From Ciona savignyi (lineage: Eukaryota; Chordata; Ascidiacea; Phlebobranchia; Cionidae): DNA of 64,000 nt. The notes beneath the pieces were generated by a model. The model made no database searches and had not been told where the DNA came from. It saw nothing but the letters and a program-made list of their open reading frames with translations. The stretch covers positions 67,227 through 131,226 of the forward strand of contig CH003407.1 of the NCBI GenBank assembly GCA_000149265.1. Reading direction: 5' to 3'. The stretch's first letter is position 1, and the number at the start of each line of letters is the position of its first letter. The translations under genes were made by a program, and so were the position numbers. Below, piece after piece: positions 1 to 12,807 of this stretch.

Positions 1-3000
1 AGACATTCTGAAATTTACTCTTACTTCCGTTATCTAGATAGACAGCTTGCTCATCAATCATTTGACGGGAAATTTCTGAAAAACTCAAAAACTGACCATG
101 AACATATACCTTTGGTTGAAGTCATTCCTCCTACAAAGGAACAGCTGCCAAAAAAGTCGCTCAAAGCAAAAGTAACTGACAAAATACATTTTCGTTTACC
201 ATAAATTTTATTATAACACAATATTGGTAAATTGTAAGTTTTTTCTGTTTTCATGCATTTTATAAGTGACACTGGTAAATACTTTATAATTTTAATGGCT
301 CCAGTAGATACTTGAACGTCTATTATATATTTGTACATATTTGTTGCTAGGATAGAATAGGATATTCATGTTTATCCCTGTGAGTGGGAAAACCAAGCGG
401 GTTAACACACGGGCAATCGTCAGATCACCTCGCACCCACCGTCGGGTTACCGGAGCTATTACAATGGGTTGGGTATGATTTACATGGTTCTTCACTTTAG
501 TAGAACCTATTAATCACTGGATTTGAGCAAAGTCCGTTAAGTGATTTGCCCAAGGACATAACCAACTAACTAGCAAGCAGTTTTGAACTAGCAAACCTTC
601 GGATGAAAGGCGACGCACCAAACCACTAGTTAGATTAATCAGTCGGCTAAAGGCTATTAACATTTTAACTTTCAAGTTGGAGCGGTACAACTCAACTTTG
701 GATGAAGTACTGAGTTGTTTTCGTTCTCATCCCCTGCTAATGTATTTTAACCATGGAAATGAGCGGTCCATTTCTCGCATTTTACTTTCGACACAGTTTG
801 CGGTAAGTCCTTGGTGATCTTCACCATTTTTTGGTTGCTATTCCAAATTTTACCCTGCGATTACAAATTACCCAGTAACTAATATTTTAATTTATAATTT
901 ATTTACAAGAAATTAGTATACCAATTTGCATTTATGGGAAGGTTATATGCAACGGATTACCACAGTTAAAGAAACATCACCATCATTCAATTTAGCATTG
1001 ACCATGACACGTCTTTCCCAATTACACACCTAACTAGTTTGAATTCACAATAACAGACCCAACTATTTATTGCAGTTTGTTGTTTATGAATTAGATATTT
1101 CTTTAATTTAGTAGAACCTATTATTCCACTGGGTTCAGGCAATATCCATTAAGTGACTTGCCCAAGAACAAAACCGAATAGCTAGTGACCGGTTATTACA
1201 GTTTGTGGGAAATAAAATAGAACGTTACAGTAACTTTTATATTAAAGTGTTCCTAAGAGCACCAAATACTTTAAAAAATACCTAACATTAAGTCATTTAA
1301 TTCTCCTCTTACTTACACAGCTGCGTCTCCGCCACTCTAAGCACTTTCGCACAGTGAACCAAGTTGTTAAAATAGAAACTTTGGCAGCTTGGATTACATT
1401 GGTAGACCAGTGGCCATATAGGTGTGTATTTTTACAATGCATTTTTTCATATTCAATTTTATTTAGGATAGGATAGGATAGGATATTCATGTTTATCCCG
1501 TGAATGGGAAAACCAAAGAGGTTAACACACGTGCAATCATCAGATCACCTCGCGTCCACCGTCGGGTTACCGGAGATATTGCAGTGTGTTGTGTATGATA
1601 GACACGTTCCTTCAACTTGGTAGAACCCATTAATCCGCTGGGTTCAAGCAATGTCCATAAAGTGCCTTGCCCAAGGACACAACTGACTTGTTAGCGACAA
1701 GTTTCACACCTGCAACCTTTCGATTAAAAGGCGACTCACTTTACCGCTAGACCAACCGACTGGACGTGCAATGTATTTATTATTGGTTTAATCGAATTCA
1801 CCTTTTTTGTCAACTGCTTTAAAATCATAAGATAGCAAAAATTATTTAAAGTATTATTTATACTTTTTAAAGTTATTTAAAGTTTTATTAAAAGTATTTA
1901 TACTTTTTAAACAACTTACAAATTAGCATTTTTCAAACAATTTAAAAATGATCATGTGTTTTTGTTTTTTTTCCAGGGTAAGTTGGATATGGCAGGCCAT
2001 TGAGGACAATGTGCAGCAAAGCACCTTGGACCCCCATGCTACGATCAAGTTTTCAGACAATGCACTTTTACATGATATCTATGAGTTGGTGGCAGGAAAA
2101 TTAACCAAGCCGGAGGTTTGACTATACGTATTGTATTATATAACATAGGACAATCAGGTTTATCCCTAACTGGGACGACACAGAATAAGTTTGGATTGCA
2201 GTGTGTTGATGCTGTCATTTTTGTTTAACCAATTAACTCACCAGGTTAAGCATCGTCATATGGTTAGTTATAGCTTAGTTAGTCGAAGATGACATGTATT
2301 AGACTCGATTACCAATATATCCAGCAAACAACGGGTTTTGTCAAATAGAATTGGATAATTACAAATGACAATTGGACTAGAAAGCTAAAAAAATCACGTA
2401 ACTAACTTACTTCTACCATAGATCTATTGTACATGTCTGTTGTGGGCAAGGCACTTATCGGACATTGCCTGAACCCAGCGGAATTAATGGGTTCTATTAA
2501 ATTAAACGAACATGTGAATCATACAAAACACACTGCAATAGCTCCAGCAACCCGACCATGGGCGTGAGCGGATCTGATGATTTCCTGTGTGTTAACCCCC
2601 TTGGTTTTCCATTCACAGGATAAACAACTATTCTATCCTAAATCAATATGCATTTCATATTATTTAGTTCTTTCAATTTCAAATCTACAGTCTTGGAAAA
2701 CTTTGCTGGAACTGGATGGCGACCCAGAGTGTTTTGTCCAAATGTTAAAGGTCTACCCGATCACTATAAAACAGCTAAATAGCTTTCTGCCGCTGACAAC
2801 GAATCTAAATCGCTCAATCCGAAGAATCATTTGTGTAAGTCAAAATATCTGTCACATTTTGTAAGGTCTTAAGTTGATATCTATGCTTATGTTTTTTTCA
2901 AGCTTAAAAAGCCTGTAAGTTCCAAAACTATTGTTCAGTATAACTCTTGGAAATATCACTAAGGACAATGTAAGGGGACAAAAAACAAGACCATTTTTTG

Positions 3001-4508
3001 GCAATGAACATATGTCCCGATTGTTAGCTCAGTCCTTTGGAGCCCCAAGACTCTGCTAGAAGTTCATCGGTTGTGACATCTAAACCAATCACTGGGCAGT
3101 AATTTGTCTTGTTGCAAGGCAATCAGTGAAGGGTTCAACTAAAACCAAACCCACTAGAGTAATTAATTAAACTAAAACAGTAGAAATGACTTATTATATA
3201 CAACACACTGCAATAGATCCTGTAACTAAATGGTTGGGTAAAGATAACATTTGCTTGTGTTTTTCTGCATTTTATCTTTTACCTGTGTGTGTGCTGTGTA
3301 ATATTTGATAATTAAATATGATTGTGATTTGTTTAATTCTTTTTTTATGATTTGATTGATTCAAGTGAGCTCTTTTCCACCCATTTAGTTTAAATGATTA
3401 TATGTCAACCACTTTTTTTATTTAAAATGCTAAAATTAACAGTGTTTTAGCACACTATAGAACATTTATCAGTGTTTTAGCACAGTATAGAAACAAGCTC
3501 GTCCGGCCCGTTGGTCTGGCGGTTAAGTGCGTCGCCTTTTAGTCAGAAGGTTGCAGGTGCAAAACTGGTCGCAAGCTAGTCGGTTGTGTCCTTGGGCAAG
3601 GCACTTTACGGACATTGCCTGAACCCAGCGAATTAATGGGTTCTACCAAATTAAAGAAACGTGTATCATACACAACACACTGCAATAGCTCCGGCAACCC
3701 GACGATGGGCGTGAGGTGATCTGACCATTGTCCGTGTGTTAACCCCCTTGGTTTTCCCATTCACGGGGATAAACATGAATATCCTATCCTATCCTACCCT
3801 GATCGCACCGATAACCAGGCGGTGACGATTTCCCGTGTTCTAAACGCACCTTTCGTTTTCCCACTTACGTGAATAAAGATGAATATCCTATCCTAAGCTT
3901 AACCCAAGTTTTGATACATGAACTGAGTTCTTTCTATTTTAGAACGCTGCTTCTGAGTGCGTGGTGCAGCAGAGTACAGTATTGGATGGTTGTCGTATAA
4001 GGTGGAGGGTCAAGGGACATCTTGACCAATGGACTGTTGATGAAGTGTGTGAAGAGGTACATTGAACTTCTATTATCTTGTCTGCATGTGATATCACTTC
4101 TTACCTTCAGTACCAATAGGTACAGCTATTATGTGTAGATAGACTCTTTATTTTTTTTAATATGTTTATGTGAGGGGATTTTTTTCGAAAACTTACAATT
4201 TAGAGCAATTTATGTGTATAAACGTGCTTTATTTAATACCATATTAATTTCAGTTGGATCAAATCGGCATAAATCCGAATAACATTGAAAAATATAAAGA
4301 AATAGTCAAGGAAAATGACATAACCGGTCGGATTCTGTGCGAATGTACAAGAGCTGAATTAAAAGAACACTTTTCGATGTCTCTGAGTGATTGGGTGACA
4401 ACCAGGAAATATTTAAACACATTGAAAACTCACTTCGGTTTGAACCGAAGGTCGTTTCGATCAGAAGATTTTTCCGAATTTGGTTTAGAAAATGATAGTT
4501 TATCATAA
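1..4508 (+). CDS. KIDINS220-like: Kidins220/ARMS-like protein, 3' part (5'-truncated by window)
   Basis: Seven exons join in frame: 1-171 (donor AAA|GTAACT), 677-802, 1321-1421, 1977-2115, 2691-2834, 3943-4056, 4254-4508; total 1050 nt, 350 codons with stop. The junction of exons 3 and 4 reads ..DQWPYR-VSWIWQAIEDN.., and exon 5 carries SWKTLLELDGD and LNSFLPLTTNLNRSIRRII, matching the segment C-terminal to the KAP P-loop NTPase in Kidins220/ARMS. The last two exons (WTVDEVCEELDQIGINPNNI, NDITGRILCECTRAELKEHF, SLSDW) match its SAM-like region. Kidins220 is an ankyrin-repeat/KAP NTPase membrane scaffold for neurotrophin and ephrin receptors; the ankyrin and NTPase parts would lie left of the window. 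The protein ends soon after the SAM-like region, so the long vertebrate tail is absent. Exons 1 and 2 are assigned by phase and splice sites only; exon 1 could instead end its own gene at TAA 202-204. SINEs fill several introns. Confidence 0.8.
346..650 (-). mobile_element. tRNA-derived SINE (family 1)
   Basis: Reverse of the consensus: tRNA-like head at the right (ATTAGTCT..GCGTCGCC complement), TATCC-type tail at the left (GGATAGAATAGGATATTCAT). Confidence 0.85.
1080..1210 (-). mobile_element. SINE family 1, fragment
   Basis: Central block only (TAGAACCTATTATTCCACTG..TGACTTGCCCAAGAACA). Confidence 0.7.
1463..1768 (-). mobile_element. SINE family 1, near full length, Kidins220-like intron
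   Basis: Tail AGGATAGGATAGGATATTCA at the left; head with B-box-like GCAACCTTTCG complement and CCGCTAGACCAACCG at the right. Confidence 0.9.
2435..2640 (+). mobile_element. SINE family 1, 5'-truncated
   Basis: Begins within GGGCAAGGCACTTATCGGAC; ends at CAGGATAAAC without a clear TATCC run. Confidence 0.8.
3500..3895 (+). mobile_element. SINE family 1 with 3' extension
   Basis: tRNA-like head GGTCTGGCGGTTAAGTGCG (A box) and GGTTGCAGGTGCAAAACTGG (B-box region). After the first TATCC run a second unit follows, ATCGCACCGATAACCAGGCG..GAATAAAGATGAATATCC, also present at 13107-13200. Confidence 0.9.
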
Positions 4509-4511
4509 TGT

Positions 4512-4517
4512 AATAAA
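4512..4517 (+). terminator. Poly(A) signal AATAAA after the Kidins220-like gene
   Basis: AATAAA starts 4 nt after the TAA at 4506-4508. A signal this close implies a very short 3' UTR, as is common in compact tunicate genes. Confidence 0.5.
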
Positions 4518-4807
4518 GTTCATATGCGAGTAGGCTATAGTATAGCTGCTGTCGATTTTAAATTTATAAAATATTGCCTACTGGAATTTATTGTATCGTA
4601 CTTGTGTGTTTTTGTTTTTTATTAATAATAATTACATGACCTTCTGATCTTAAATCGCAAAATAAATGTAACAAAAAGTAAGCATTTATAGATTTCCAAG
4701 AACATAAAGGTAAAACTAATAAGCATTTAACATTTATATTTTGTCCAGGCAGGTAATTAACAAGTAAAGCATTGGACGTTAGCCCCTGAGCATACGATGC
4801 ATGAACA

Positions 4808-5102
4808 TGGTCTGACCGGTTAGTCTGACAGTTTAGTACAACGCCTTTCAGCTGAAAGGTTGCAGGTTCGAAACTAGTCGCTAGCTGGTCGGTTGTGTCC
4901 TTGGGCACGGCAATTAACGGACATTGCCTGATCGCAGCGGAATAATGGGTTCTACCAAATTGAACAAACGTCTATATCATACACAACACACTGCAATAGG
5001 TTCGGTAACCCGACGGTGGGCGCGAGGTGATCTGACGATTACCCGTGTGTTAACCCCCTTGGTTTTCCTATTTGGAAAAAAACATGAATATCCTGTCCTA
5101 TC
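4808..5102 (+). mobile_element. SINE family 1, full length
   Basis: Head GACCGGTTAGTCTGACAGTT, B-box GGTTGCAGGTTCGAAACTAG, tail ATGAATATCCTGTCCTATCC. Confidence 0.9.
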
Positions 5103-5639
5103 CCCTATCTCTAACATAGTGGTTTGCCAAAATCTCTATTAATATTATCTAGTCTTATCCACTCACCAAATACTTTATGAAAAATACATTGTATTTATTT
5201 ACTAAGGTGTTTTACCTACTGTAGTTTTGCCGTTTTATTCGGTGTCCTTATCTTGAAACAAACGTGCTATTCTTCTTTAATGTAACGAAGAAGCAAAAAA
5301 ATTAACTCAACCAAATATAAAATACTGTTTTCTATAATGTGTACAATTTACGTATTTTTGACGTAGCCAAGTTTCGATGCCATGATGATCTCGTAATTTG
5401 AACCGATGTTGTATAGGATTCGTATATGTCTCGGTCAAGTTAACCATTCGGTCAAACGATCGTTTAGTACATAGAATAAACTTTTTATATCCAAGTTTTC
5501 TATAAATAATTTTATTTTTTTGAACTAGGGAATGTCCCTTCAAATTAATTTTTCTATTTGGATTTTTCCCGCGCATGTAAAGTTAACTTTCTAACGTTCG
5601 GTTTGCATAAATCTGTTATGTTATGCTTGAATATCAAAA

Positions 5640-8600
5640 ATGGACGACATTCGCGATGAAGAGCGAAATTACTTTCCCATAACAAGCATTAACTCGTTTT
5701 TAAACCTAATCAAGGAGCATTTAACGTTTGCAAAACAAAATCCACCCCACGAGCCTAATTTGGCTCTATTGTCTATATTATTCGGTTATTTGGAGCACGA
5801 ATTAACGGTTAGTCGGACAATAGCAGCGGAAGACAAATCAGAAGCTGGAAGTAAATCTGAATCACTGAACGAAACATCCAATGATAAAGTAGACGTTTCA
5901 GAAGACGCAGAGTTCCCAACATTGGAGTTATCAATAGTTGAAGGGCTGTATTCTCAGTTTGTACTTATGATTAAAGCTCAAGTTGATAAAAGTTTAACAG
6001 AGTTCACAACGAGAAGTGGGTATGCTACACGCTTACTGTGCAAGCGTGTAAGTGATGTTATATGGAATGGATTGCTCAGGTCCTACCCAAAAGACAAAGC
6101 TCACATTCAATCACTGTTCAGTTACCTCACAGGTAAAGGTTTTGGTTTTTTGTAGTTAGTAAATCTGGACAACACTAAAAAGAGGGAAAACTGAAAGGAG
6201 GGACGGAGGTAAACTGCACACTAAAATTACGGAAACTAATTTAAACCCTGCCCTAAACATTAATTTTAACCCCAGAGCTAACCCTAACTTAAACCTCATG
6301 TTTAAAACTGACTATAATGTCATAATCTTTATATTAGTATGCAGTTTTCCTCCTTCCAACTTTCCCTTCTTCCCACTTTCCCTCAAACTGAAATCAGTAA
6401 ATCCCATACCACCGGTTTATTATAAATTAATGGCATATTTATCAGTACTTAAATGTTATTGTATGTAGGTAAAAATATGATTTATAGTTTTGTTAAACAT
6501 AATGGTTGTGCTACTTGTAAAACTATTTCAAAGGCACTGCAAAAATTTTAAAGCGGTATGTACTAGCTTACCAATGTAAACCAAAACAATTTTGTTATAT
6601 CCATAAAGTTCTCTCTGCAGGTCAGCAATTGTTCTCTCTGCAGGTCAGCAAGCTTTAACATTTTAACAGAAAATTAATGTTTTATATTTCGGCAAGTTTG
6701 CAATTAGACTGATTTGGGTAAAACTAGCTTAACAATTTAACACAAAATTAATTTCCTATATTTCTGCAGGTCGGCAATTAGACTGTTTTGGGTTGGCATT
6801 TGTTGTAGTTGCAGCATGCCAGGTGCTAGCATACAAAGATGCACATTTGGTTCTAAGTGGGGACCACGCTTGGATTGGAACCGGAGAAGATTGCAAAGTA
6901 AGTTTAATCGGAGACCAGGAATATTTTTTTAGGGGAAAGTTGTGTCGGTGTTTGATATTACTGTTTGTTTGTACAGTAGAACCCCGCTTACCTGACCACC
7001 CATGGGACCGTCATCAAGCGGTCGCGTTAGCGGGGTGGTCATGTTAGTGAATTTTGATTTGCAGCATATTGTCGTCATATGCAGCTTAAACGTCTGCATT
7101 TTTACTATTTTTTTACCAAATGCCATTATTTTTATCAGATACTGCAGAATGAATTTAATACTAAAGTTTATCTTGTAGGATTCAGTTCTGTTTGCCACAT
7201 TTTTTCGTGTGCGCTCATTTATTCTTATTGTTTTGATCATAAAAGAAATTTGACCTTGTTATTTTGGTGACAAAGGCAAATTATTTAGCACATGTGGTCA
7301 CTTAAGCGGAGTCAAATTTGAAGTTTTGGACCAAAATATGGCGGTCCTGGTCTGAAAACCGGGGTGGTCGCTTTATTGAAACAGAATGCAATACATTACC
7401 ATAGTAAATTATTTGGGACCGCACTAAAGTGGTCCTGATAATGAGGTGACGTGTTAGCGAGGTGGTCTCCAAGCGGGGTTCCACTGTATATTACTGTGTT
7501 TTGGGGGGTATGTATTGGCCTAACTGTGTCTGGTTGTTTACAAATCCATTTATTACCCGGGTTTCTAAAAAAAGTTTTGCTCAGACTGGAACTCAAGAAT
7601 TAGATTTGCATAACTGTCGGTGCTTGTTATTTTAAATTGGGTGGTAGTAATATTATAATCTTCATGTTCGATGCTTCGATGTCCTTACGGCTATTTAAGT
7701 TATTTTGTTAGTCTCTTTCCATCTCGACACACTTATTAAAGGATTAATGCTTGATTATTTTCTGTTTTTTTTGTACTTTTTTAACCAAAAATCCCAGAAA
7801 ATGACATAATTTATCTCTCTTAAAGTTTCCCATTTAGTTTGTATTAAAACTTACTCTAATGTTTAATGTTTTAAACCTGTTGTTAATCGCTCATCCGTCT
7901 ACTTTGAATTTACGTATTTAATTTAAAAAGTTATTGCTTTGCAAATTACATTTAGGTCATTTTATTTCAAATAAACTAAACTCATCAATCCAACAAAATT
8001 AATTAGTGTCAAACATTGCAGTAAAATATCCAAAACTTTTCTGGCAATAGAAACCCTTTTGTTTTTAACTTTTATTAACAATAGTATAGTAATGAAAAAA
8101 TACACAAAAAATGAAAAAAAAACAGAAAAAAAACGGAAAACAATGATAAAAAAAGGAAAAAACACACACAAAAAAAACAAACACATATAAAAAGGTTTTT
8201 TAAAATTTGTTTTTAGGATATGACTGAAGTAACTTGGCATGGCAAGGGCTTAGAGGATAAGAGAGGCTTGGCAATTGATAATTGTTTTATGGAAAAGGTA
8301 AGTCTAACCTATGTTGAATCACAAGAGTTTATTTTATAGACAATGTATTACTTGAATTGTGTAATAGATGTAGGATTAGGTGCAATATACAACCTTGCCT
8401 TTCAAATGATATGCATTTACTGAAATTTAATATAGCGTATGCACATCAATATTTCAGAACTGGTTGTACCACGGGGGTAAACCTGTAAAATGTGACAGGT
8501 GGATGGAGCTTGTTGCACTTGTAACATCAATCAATGTGGCAATTGACATGCACACTGACTGCGAAGAGCTACAACTCATTCAGCATGATGTGTTGGATTA

Positions 8601-11600
8601 TTTGTATGGAGAAGGTCACCTAGACAGGTGAGCAAAAATACGTTAGATCCTGGAACAGTTATTTTTGTATGCAATTGTGTTACTTACGGGATAGGATTGG
8701 CTAATCATGTTTATCCCTGTAAATGGAAAGGCCAAGGGGGTTGTCAGTTTGACACACAGGCAATTGTCATATCACTTCTATTACAGTTTGTTGTGTATGA
8801 TCCACACATTAAATTAATTTAGTAGAACCCATTAATCTGCTGGGTTTGTGTCAATGTCAATTAGGCCTTTGTCCAGCTAGGACCAGTTTCGAACCTGCAA
8901 CCTTTCGGCTGAAAGGCAAAGCACCAAACCACCAGACTAATCGGTCGGACATTTAGAGTCCAATCACATAGTGTAGAATTTCAGTTTGGTGTTTATGGCA
9001 AAAGAGGTTTGATCCCCGGTCTGAACACTTACCTACACTCGCACTTAACTATCATTGCCCTGCTATCTTAATCTAGTAAGTTGAAAAAAAATCTTGTTCA
9101 AATCATCCAGAACTTATAGTTTAAAAAACATTATGTTTATATTGATAAATATGTGACGACATATAATGTCATGTTCAATTAAGGTTTCTTTTAATTGGCT
9201 ATATATTATGTATAAATTGTAACCTTTCAGTTCATTTTCTTTCACTCTTTGGCCTACCGCTTCAACTGACAAAAACTAAATTAAAAACAAAATACAACCA
9301 AAAAGTAAGGAAAATCAGGCAATCAAATAATCAGCGTAGCGTAAACATGTCGAGCGTCCATAAATCCAAAGAATTTGAATTAAAGACATAGAAATATAAG
9401 ACAAACTTTACAATATTGATAAATGTATGGGGAAAACTAAAAAGCAAGCCATATTAAATTGTGTTTTTTTATCAGATATCCAATGGCTCTTGGTTTGTAC
9501 GCTGAGGTAAAAGAGACAATACAAAGTGGTAAGCTGGATGGACAAACCATCAACGAAATCCATGAGAAATCAATAAACGCTGTTGAACATATTTACGACG
9601 GTTTGCATTGCCTTCCGTATGTCAGCAAAGGACACAGTTGCACACGGAGGAATTTATACAAAGATGCCATCTCCAACTGGTCTAAAGCAGCTCAAGTCTT
9701 GGCTAGGTTAGTATTTTTCGTGAAGACATCTTTACGATAAATATGTTAATAAATACTTGAATGATTAACCTCTGGTTATAATGGCCCAGGATTTACTACT
9801 GTGAAGTTTTATTTTATTTCTATGTCGTAGATTTAAATTCTTTGCATTTTTAGACGATCGCTGATTTTCTGTTATTGCCTTGTTTGTTGTTTCGTTGATT
9901 AAAAGCGGTAGAATGAGCAACAGTGAAATAAATTGTGCTGAAACGCTACAGTACGGCGGGTTAGTCTACCGGTTTACTGCGTCGCCTTTCAATCGAAAGG
10001 TTGCAGGTGCGAAACTGGTCGCTAGCTAGTCAGTTGTGTCCTTGGGCCGACACTTTACGGACATTGCCTGAACCCAGCGGATTAATGGGTTCTTACAAAT
10101 TAAAGGTACGCATCTATCATATACAACACACTGCAATAGCTCCAGTAAGCTTGACGATTTCCCATGTGTTAACCCCCTTGGTTTTCCCATTCATAAACAT
10201 GAATATCCTATCCTATTCTACAGTTCAAAAGCTGTGGTTCCCAACCGGGGAGGAAAACTTCGATTTTAAGATAACTAGTGACATTTGTACTGGACGTTGC
10301 AACTGTTTACTTCAATAATATTGGCCGGCATTGGGTTACATTTGTTCTTGTCCAATGTGTGTTTATGTCATAATTATTGCAGTAATTTAACAAATAGGCA
10401 ATCGTCAGATCACCTCGCCCCCACCGTCAGGTTACCTGAGCTGTTGCAGTGTGTTGTGTATGATTCACATTATTCTTCAATTTAGTTGAACACATTAATC
10501 TGCTGGCTTATGAAAATGCCCGCTAAGTGCCTTGTCCAAGGACACAACCGAGTAGCTAGCAACCAGTTTTGAACCTGTAACCCTTCGGCTGAAAGGCGAC
10601 GCACTAACCCACCAAACTAATCTGTTAGACAAATAGGAGTGTAGTATGAGGGGATTTTTTTATGAATCGGCTCATTTTTCCAGGTACAACTACGGCAAAG
10701 AAGATGAAGAATGCTATAAAGAAATGATCGACCTTGCTAATGACGTCATTCCTAACACACTACGATGTGATACAAGTCTTTGTGATGATGTGCAGTGTTA
10801 TTATGATGTCATACAGTATGAATTAGAATATCGTAGTAATGTTTATCATAAAGATTGGAAAAACGAAAGAAATTTGAAACATTATCAAAACGTTGCAATA
10901 TAATCTATATTCGAGTCGCTTATTAACTATGTTTTAAAAAATAAAAACTTCAGCCTTAATATAAACTAGAAATCACATATGTTCAAAAGGGCATTTTACG
11001 GGCATTACCTTACCCCAGTTGATTAAGGAGTTTATTAAAACTAAATCATACTCGAACAATCTAGGGATTCTAGGTCATCTTACAATTGCTCTAATTTTAA
11101 CACTTCACGCATTTGGGGTTTCTATGTTTAAGTTATTACTGTAATTTGAACAGGTTTTACGATGGAATATGCCTTTGGGAGGAAGGTAGCGCTTGTCCCG
11201 TGCTCCACTCTTGGTGGGCTCGTCATTTCACCATCACCATCTCCAAGTTCGCACCTGAAGTGCGCGAGTCGTACGCCGTGGACGAGAACGCTAAACAGCC
11301 CGAACCTGAGGTTACGCGGATGAACAGACGATCAAGCAAAGGGGCGACTCTGATCGGATCGCCCCTATCCTCTTCCACTAGCGACGAGTCAGACATCAAG
11401 TCGCCTGACAGCGACGCGCTTGAAAACAAACCGCTCACAAAACTAAATCTTCGCAGCCAGAAAATGAAAGCGTTAAGTGATATGCTCACCAGCCACAAAA
11501 AGGTCAACTCACAAGCAATCGGCTTGCTTCTCACCGCGCAATCTCAAGTCCAGTTTGTCAAACGAAAATCGACCGGTGGCGATTACTCGGTAGATTATGG

Positions 11601-11643
11601 CGATAGATCTAAAAGAGTTCGAAAATCTCGTGATTTCGATTGA
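5640..11643 (+). CDS. MEN1: Menin, complete, 7 exons
   Basis: Exons 5640-6132, 6770-6897, 8217-8297, 8458-8627, 9476-9706, 10684-10815 and 11154-11643 sum to 1725 nt (574 aa plus stop), all with GT/AG junctions in phase. Diagnostic menin blocks appear in order: VSDVIWN-GLLRSYPKDKAHIQSLFSYLTG (N-terminal domain), EVTWHGKG-EDKRG, WLYHGGKPVKCDRWME, GHLDRYPMALG, RYNYGKEDEECYKE, ANDVIPN, then FYDGICLWEEGS in the last exon. Menin is a nuclear scaffold that binds MLL/KMT2 histone methyltransferases and JunD through a central pocket. Human menin is about 610 aa, so this one is nearly full length. The C-terminal tail is low-complexity Ser/Lys-rich, retains SQKMKALSDMLTSHKKVNS and TAQSQVQFVKRK, and ends basic, as expected for nuclear localisation. 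The start is the first ATG of the only frame leading into the domain. Intron 1 carries a MITE and duplicated acceptor-like sequence; a pogo-like MITE sits in intron 2 and SINEs in introns 4 and 5. Confidence 0.97.
6166..6395. mobile_element. MITE family B (GGGGCAACACTAAAA type) in menin intron 1
   Basis: TSD AGTAAATC at 6158-6165 and 6396-6403. Core CCCTGCCCTAAAC..CTAACCCTAAC..CATGTTTAAAACTGAC. A degenerate member of the family. Confidence 0.75.
6974..7486. mobile_element. pogo/Tigger-like MITE, TA target
   Basis: TA|CAGTAGAACCCCGCTTACCT at the left and TCCAAGCGGGGTTCCACTG|TA at the right. The CAGTGGAACC ends are typical of pogo-group elements. 513 bp, internal sequence non-coding, menin intron 2. 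Confidence 0.85.
8690..8955 (-). mobile_element. SINE family 1, menin intron 4
   Basis: Tail GATAGGATTGGCTAATCATG at the left, head complement ACCACCAGACTAATCGGTCG at the right. Confidence 0.85.
9953..10216 (+). mobile_element. SINE family 1, menin intron 5
   Basis: GTACGGCGGGTTAGTCTACC head; GAATATCCTATCCTATTC tail; internal deletion around the GCGCGAGG block. Confidence 0.88.
10393..10630 (-). mobile_element. SINE family 1, second copy in menin intron 5, inverted to the first
   Basis: Lacks the tail; head complement CACCAAACTAATCTGTTAGA at the right. Forms an inverted SINE pair with 9953-10216. Confidence 0.85.
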
Positions 11644-12597
11644 TAATTTGTTACATTAGAATGAAAATACACATACAATTTTTGTATTTTTTTGGTATTT
11701 TTTAGTAAAAATTATTATATGATTGTCGCTTAATAATTGCACACAGATGTTTTTTTTACCGGCTTAGTTTTCGGAATTTTGCCGTATGAAGAAATGTAAT
11801 CAACTGTCGTCCTTGCCGTTTTCTCCTTGGGAGCCACAGAATGATCTGAGAGGTTTCAAATGAAACATTCTATATAACAGTAACCATAAATCTGGGATAA
11901 CTACGTATTCTGACAATTGTTATCCTACGACTGTTGTTTTACCTTTTATAATGTATACAGTTCGGTTATCTAATTTTTTACTTACTTTACCTTGAAAATG
12001 GGTAACTGTTCCTTATTTATAGTTACTGTGGAATATAATTCAGAATCGGTTATCAACTTTATGTTTGGAATAAGTTGCAAAACCGTAAGCCGTCTTTGCT
12101 CTTGAAATAAGTAACAAAATACGGAACCCAAAATGCTGGTAACCAATTTAACGTAGGGATCTGACGTTTTTACCACCGATACAATATCGTGTCCTTTTTT
12201 AAAACCACCAGGGAAATTCCCTTGCTTAAATTCGAAGAGGAAATATAATTGTTTGTAAATCCAACAATATTTTTAATTCAACTATTGTTTTTAGGTTTCA
12301 TGTTAAGATAATTATGGTAACAATAGGCCTTAAATATCACAGGCAAAGCTATTCATACTCTCTTTAAGTAAAGAAGCAATAGTAATGTGGTAGTTCGAAC
12401 ACGCACATTTGTCAGAATATACCACAATCAGGATATCAATGTGTTGTATACAAAATAAAGAGCTGCTTCACATTTGTTTAACCGATTAATCCAGTGTGTA
12501 TAAGCTACACGTTGGGTAGTGTAAAGTAAATAAGGTCCGCCCGAAGGAGAGAAACCTACTTTCCCCTTCCTTTAAAAATCAGTGGTAATTGAATTTG

Positions 12598-12740
12598 TTC
12601 CACTAAATTGAAGGAACGTATGAATCATACACAACACACTTCTGTAACCCGACGGTGGACACGAGGTGATCTGAAGGTTGTCCGTGTGTTTACACCCGTT
12701 GCGTTTTCCATTTACGGGGACAAACATAAATATCCTATCC
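12598..12740 (+). mobile_element. SINE family 1, 5'-truncated
   Basis: From AAATTGAAGGAACGTATGAA to AAATATCCTATCC. Confidence 0.8.
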
Positions 12741-12807
12741 ACGAGCTCTAATCTCAGATGGGTTTTACCAAAATGAAGGAACGTCTAAATCACACACGAC
12801 ACACTTC

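Noticed and set aside
8080..8180. Phe/Leu-rich minus-strand ORF
   Set aside because: Translation of an A-rich low-complexity tract next to a menin acceptor.
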